Positions 5,344-8,597 of a DNA stretch of 8,597 nucleotides are shown here, piece after piece. Origin of the DNA: Actinomycetota bacterium (GTDB taxonomy: Bacteria > Actinomycetota > Actinomycetes > S36-B12 > UBA5976); assembly GCA_947491175.1 (NCBI GenBank), contig CANLIF010000051.1:1-8597 (forward strand), written 5' to 3'. The notes beneath the pieces are model-generated. The model saw nothing but the letters and a program-made list of their open reading frames with translations, was not told where the DNA came from and did not search any database. The number at the start of each line of letters is the position of its first letter. Within the stretch, counting starts at the first letter, position 1. The position numbers and the translations under genes were made by a program.

Positions 5344-6849
5344 ATGACTTACGAAAATGTGACCTCGCTATTCATTAATGGTAAGCGGCAGGGCAGCTCA
5401 TCGGGTGAAATTAGAAATGTTTTGCACCCTGCGGATGGTCACCTAGTTGCAACTTTTCACGAGGGTGGCGCAGCCGACACCGTAAGCGCAATCGATGCCG
5501 CTCGCCAAGCATTTGATTCAGATCATTGGCGAGCATTTACGGGTGAACAACGCGGCAAAATCTTAGAGCGGGTTGCAGACATACTCGAGCGCGATAAAGA
5601 ACTTTTTGCAAAAGCTGAATCAGAGGACACTGCTAAGCGAATTGTCGAAGCGCGATATGACATTGATGATGTGATCTCGGTCTTTAGATATTTTGCAAAG
5701 TTGGCACCTAAGTCGCATGAGCGTGAAGTTGATCCAGGTCGAGAAAATGTCCATAGCACAATGACTTCTGAACCAATCGGTGTTGTCGCGATGATTACGC
5801 CGTGGAACTATCCCCTATTGCAAGCATCGTGGAAAATGGCGCCAGCTATTGCAACTGGTTGCACCTTTGTTATAAAGCCAAGTGAGTTAACCCCATCAAC
5901 AACATCAATGATGATGGATGTTTTCACCGAAGCAGGTTTGCCAGCAGGCGTGGCAAACTTAGTGCTCGGTTCCGGCGCGGTGGCTGGTGGTCCACTTAGC
6001 ACTCACCCAGGTGTTGACATGGTTTCCTTCACCGGCAGCTTGGCAACTGGCAAACGTCTAATGATTAACTCTGCGGAAACGGTTAAGCGAGTAGCCCTAG
6101 AGCTTGGTGGCAAGAATCCAAACATTATTTTTGCCGATGCTGATCTAGATGCCGCAATAGATAATGCGCTAACTGCAGTCTTCTTGCATTCCGGACAAGT
6201 TTGTTCCGCAGGCGCAAGATTACTTGTTGAAAAATCTGTTCATACTCGAGTAGTTGATGAGATTTCACGTCGAGCGGATTTGATTCGTTTGGGCGGTGCC
6301 TACGATGATGATGCCGAATCTGGTGCGCTGATCAGTGCTGGACATCGTGACAAAATTGAACGATACGTCGCAGATGCCTTGGCTGAAGGCGCCGTACTTC
6401 GTGCTGGCGGTTGCCGCCCCGAAGGATCTGCATTCGCAACTGGATACTTTTACCGACCAACTGTGCTTGATAACTGCACAACCGATATGCACTGTGTGCA
6501 GGACGAATCCTTTGGTCCAATCCTTACCGTAGAGACTTTTGAATCTGAAGAAGAAGCAATCAAGCTTGGTAATGACACGATCTTTGGCCTTGCTGGGGCG
6601 GTCTGGACCAATGATTCAGAAAAAGCTCAACGCGTAGCGCGTGGTCTTCGACACGGAACCATTTGGATTAACGATTATCACCCTTATGTGGCCCAAGCTG
6701 AATGGGGTGGCTTCAAGCAATCGGGTAACGGCCGCGAACTTGGCGAGGCAGGTCTTGCAGAATATCTAGAACACAAACATATTTGGCAAAATTTGGCTCC
6801 AGCACCATCGGAGTGGTTCATACCAACGAAAGGTCAAGTAAATGTCTGA
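5344..6849 (+). CDS. gbsA: Betaine-aldehyde dehydrogenase (GbsA type)
   Basis: This 501-residue NAD(P)-dependent aldehyde dehydrogenase is full length for the family. Visible catalytic and binding motifs are TPWNYP (152-157, oxyanion N155), VIKPSELTP (176-184, cofactor K178), SFTGSLATGK (228-237), ELGGKNP (253-259, general base E253), SGQVCSAG (283-290, nucleophile C287) and ESFGP (388-392). The C-terminal block WINDYHPYVAQAEWGGFKQS (441-460), then GRELGEAGL and the AP.SEWF ending, resembles Bacillus-type GbsA, which oxidises betaine aldehyde to glycine betaine. Neighbouring betaine-type transporter genes support this substrate. Another amino-aldehyde, such as 4-trimethylaminobutyraldehyde or 4-aminobutyraldehyde, remains possible. 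It starts 11 bases after iclR, with only a weak GAGTAGG upstream, and its last 8 bases overlap proV, so it is co-transcribed with both. No choline dehydrogenase or oxidase is present in the window. Confidence 0.9.
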   Translation: MTYENVTSLFINGKRQGSSSGEIRNVLHPADGHLVATFHEGGAADTVSAIDAARQAFDSDHWRAFTGEQRGKILERVADILERDKELFAKAESEDTAKRIVEARYDIDDVISVFRYFAKLAPKSHEREVDPGRENVHSTMTSEPIGVVAMITPWNYPLLQASWKMAPAIATGCTFVIKPSELTPSTTSMMMDVFTEAGLPAGVANLVLGSGAVAGGPLSTHPGVDMVSFTGSLATGKRLMINSAETVKRVALELGGKNPNIIFADADLDAAIDNALTAVFLHSGQVCSAGARLLVEKSVHTRVVDEISRRADLIRLGGAYDDDAESGALISAGHRDKIERYVADALAEGAVLRAGGCRPEGSAFATGYFYRPTVLDNCTTDMHCVQDESFGPILTVETFESEEEAIKLGNDTIFGLAGAVWTNDSEKAQRVARGLRHGTIWINDYHPYVAQAEWGGFKQSGNGRELGEAGLAEYLEHKHIWQNLAPAPSEWFIPTKGQVNV

Positions 6850-7876
6850 TAACAGCAGCGCGATTTCGGTTAAAAATCTTTGGCAAGTATTTGGACCTAA
6901 TCCGGAAAAGATTGTTGACAGTCCAGATGCGAGTTTGCCACGTGCAGAACTGCGGGAAAAGACTGGCAATACTGCGGCAGTTCGTGATGTGTCATTTGAC
7001 GTGGCGCCCGGTGAAGTATTCGTAGTGATGGGACTTTCGGGTTCCGGAAAATCAACGCTGGTTCGTTGCCTCACTAGATTGATTGAACCTACTGCCGGCA
7101 GTGTGGTGCTAAACGGCGAAGACATCATGAAAGCCAATGACGCTCGTCTTCGTGAGTTGCGCCGCACTAAGTTTTCGATGGTCTTTCAAAACTTTGGACT
7201 ACTCCCGCATCGCAAAGTTATCGACAACATTGCCTTTGCACTCGAAGTTAATGGTGTAAGTAAAGAAAAGCGCCATGCGCGAGCAAATGAAGTTATTGAA
7301 CTTGTTGGACTTCAAGGCTTTGCCTACGCATATCCAGAGCAACTCTCGGGAGGTATGCAGCAAAGAGTTGGCCTAGCTCGCGCACTTGCAGTTGACCCAG
7401 AAGTTATGTTCCTGGATGAACCATTTTCTGCGCTTGATCCACTGATTCGTCGTGACATGCAAACTGAAGTCATTCGCCTGCATGAAGAACTCGGTAAGAC
7501 CATGGTTTTCATCACTCACGACTTATCTGAGGCATTTAAGCTCGGCGATCGCATTGCAATTATGCGCGATGGCGCTGTAGTGCAGATGGGTACCGCAGAA
7601 GAACTTATCGCTAATCCAGCGGATGCATACGTTGCGGACTTCACCCGCGATGTTCCGAAATCACATGTTTTGACGGTCCGAACCATTGCACGTCCACTAG
7701 CGGACTCTGAAACTGCTACCGGACGCACTATCCCTGCCGAAACAATCATTCGAGATGCAACAGCAGCAGTTCTTGATGCCAACGGCCCAGTTGCAGTCGT
7801 GGCAAATGGAAATGTGATTGGCTACATCGAGTCGCGCGACATCTTGCAGGTTGTCGGAGGCGGTAATCAGGCATGA
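6842..7876 (+). CDS. proV: Glycine betaine/proline-type ABC transporter ATP-binding protein
   Basis: This 344-residue cytoplasmic ATPase energises uptake of quaternary amines. It has Walker A GLSGSGKST (64-72), Q-loop FQNFGLLPH (115-123), signature LSGGMQQR (168-175), Walker B VMFLDEP (188-194), D-loop SALD (196-199) and the H-loop histidine in ITHD (H226). The block TRLIEPTAGSVVLNGEDI and the QNFGLLPHRKVIDNIAF region are typical of ProV/OpuAA rather than of other importers. The C-terminal part (about 270-340) matches a single short CBS-like half (AVVANGNVIGYIESRDIL). E. coli ProV is longer (400 residues), so the ionic-strength-sensing CBS pair may be reduced here. An insert at residues 20-44, before the ATPase core, is also seen in other ProV proteins. 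The start at 6842 overlaps the gbsA end by 8 bases, with AAAGG (6829-6833) upstream. Confidence 0.94.
   Translation: MSDNSSAISVKNLWQVFGPNPEKIVDSPDASLPRAELREKTGNTAAVRDVSFDVAPGEVFVVMGLSGSGKSTLVRCLTRLIEPTAGSVVLNGEDIMKANDARLRELRRTKFSMVFQNFGLLPHRKVIDNIAFALEVNGVSKEKRHARANEVIELVGLQGFAYAYPEQLSGGMQQRVGLARALAVDPEVMFLDEPFSALDPLIRRDMQTEVIRLHEELGKTMVFITHDLSEAFKLGDRIAIMRDGAVVQMGTAEELIANPADAYVADFTRDVPKSHVLTVRTIARPLADSETATGRTIPAETIIRDATAAVLDANGPVAVVANGNVIGYIESRDILQVVGGGNQA
7856..7860 (+). promoter_or_regulatory. Probable ribosome-binding site of the permease gene
   Basis: GGAGG within the end of proV lies 12 bases before ATG 7873. That is rather far, so translational coupling through the ATGA overlap probably helps initiation. 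Confidence 0.45.
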
Positions 7877-8597
7877 GCGTCCGGAGTGAACCAGCACTGC
7901 TAGCTGTGCCGAGAGAGATTAAGCGCAGTTGGTTACTGGCAATACTTTTTATTACCTGGATCGTATTGGCGCGGATCACTAAAGGTAAAGCAACTCTGGA
8001 ATTGCCAGTGCCAGAGGATTCAGCATTTACCGCTTGGGCTGGTGAGGTAGCTGATTCGATTCGAGGCAATCGAAAAGATGGTCTCGCATTTAAGTATTTC
8101 TTTGATCCAATCCGAGAGTTTGTTGATGGATTTGTAACCATAATGCGCGAATTTATGGCTATTCCCAATGGCAGTTCTAGCATCCCAGTACTTGGGTGGC
8201 TCGGAGTTATATCAGTAATTGGTTTTGTGGTTTTCGCGGTCTCTAATTTTCGTATGGCATTTGCCGCAGTTACCTTAACTTTTGCCTGCGGTGCCCTTGG
8301 CCTATGGACTGACTCCATGGATACCTTGGCTATGACTTTTGCGGCCGTAATACTTTCGCTAGCAATTGGAATCCCCGTTGGAATTTGGGCGGGACTATCT
8401 GATCGGGTGTTAAAGGCAGTAACTCCAATTCTGGATTTAGCTCAGATTTTGCCAACCTTGGTTTACTTGGCTCCACTTGCTCTTGTCTTTTTGATCGGTC
8501 CGGCATCTGCAACTATTGCCACGATGGTTTACAGCATCCCAATTGCAGTTCGCTTAACAGCATTTGGAATTCGCGGAGTTCCTACCAGTCCAGTTGA
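7873..8597 (+). CDS. proW: Glycine betaine/proline-type ABC transporter permease, truncated at right edge
   Basis: The reading frame is open from ATG 7873 to the end of the window (241 full codons plus two bases), so the C-terminus is missing. It overlaps the proV stop by four bases (ATGA). Hydrophobic segments, and so likely membrane helices, are near residues 19-35, 104-123, 126-143, 150-172, 192-208 and 212-228. The amphipathic stretch FFDPIREFVDGFVTIMREF (76-94) before the second helix is typical of ProW/OpuAB, as are GIPVGIWAGLSDR (166-178), DLAQILPTLVYLAP (188-201) and PIAVRLTAFGIRGVP (223-237). It should form the inner-membrane channel for the ATPase just upstream. The substrate-binding protein (ProX/OpuAC) would be expected further right and is not in the window. 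Base use looks like that of its neighbours. Confidence 0.93.
   Translation, partial: MSVRSEPALLAVPREIKRSWLLAILFITWIVLARITKGKATLELPVPEDSAFTAWAGEVADSIRGNRKDGLAFKYFFDPIREFVDGFVTIMREFMAIPNGSSSIPVLGWLGVISVIGFVVFAVSNFRMAFAAVTLTFACGALGLWTDSMDTLAMTFAAVILSLAIGIPVGIWAGLSDRVLKAVTPILDLAQILPTLVYLAPLALVFLIGPASATIATMVYSIPIAVRLTAFGIRGVPTSPV

Noticed and set aside
6766..7167. Minus-strand 133-codon open frame across the gbsA/proV junction
   Set aside because: It is antisense to the ATPase Walker A region and the end of gbsA; no domain is seen.
7746..8318. Minus-strand 190-codon open frame over proV and proW
   Set aside because: It is long but entirely antisense to two well-recognised genes, with low-complexity composition.
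1..8597. CRISPR arrays, tRNA or rRNA genes, insertion sequences, attachment sites
   Set aside because: No spaced direct repeats, cloverleaf sequences, transposase fragments or terminal repeats were seen; the window is nearly all ordinary coding DNA with uniform base use.

Overview
The window looks like part of a quaternary-amine (glycine betaine / choline) uptake and catabolism locus from a bacterium with moderate GC and short intergenic spaces. An actinobacterium is the best guess. The reasons are two actinobacterial-style IclR regulators, an IclR start that appears leaderless, a GbsA-type aldehyde dehydrogenase, and a small secreted protein whose Cys-paired domain leads into a short Gly-X-Y stretch. 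A streamlined planktonic actinobacterium would fit, but this is inference from sequence style; no marker gene is present.

Left part (1-3774): a left-truncated IclR-family regulator on the minus strand (1-504) is divergent from a two-gene operon on the plus strand. The operon is a non-pyrrolysine MttB/MtgB-family methyltransferase (671-2110) followed, with a 4-base ATGA overlap, by formate-tetrahydrofolate ligase fhs (2107-3774). The 166-base divergent intergenic region holds two palindromes. One is a TGGAAC-N4-GTTCCA site that resembles IclR-family operators. The other is a perfect 14-base palindrome running into the Shine-Dalgarno of the regulator.

Middle (3775-4552): an unrecognised 202-residue secreted protein (3880-4488) stands alone, flanked by spacers of 105 and 64 bases. 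Its upstream spacer has a -10-like TAAAAT and a CAATTCA/TGAATTG inverted repeat.

Right part (4523-8597): a second IclR regulator (4553-5332) opens a tight run of genes: betaine-aldehyde dehydrogenase gbsA (5344-6849), the ProV/OpuAA ATPase (6842-7876) and the ProW/OpuAB permease (7873 to beyond the right edge). A 42-base interrupted dyad (4523-4564) covers the promoter and start codon of this regulator, which suggests tight autoregulation of the whole run.

Working model (inference): ProVW imports glycine betaine or a related compound. GbsA converts betaine aldehyde derived from choline to glycine betaine. The MttB-family enzyme removes a methyl group from the betaine. After oxidation of the folate-bound carbon by enzymes outside the window, Fhs links 10-formyl-THF to formate with ATP exchange. 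No corrinoid protein, corrinoid:THF methyltransferase, MetF or FolD is in the window, so the methyl route is incomplete here.
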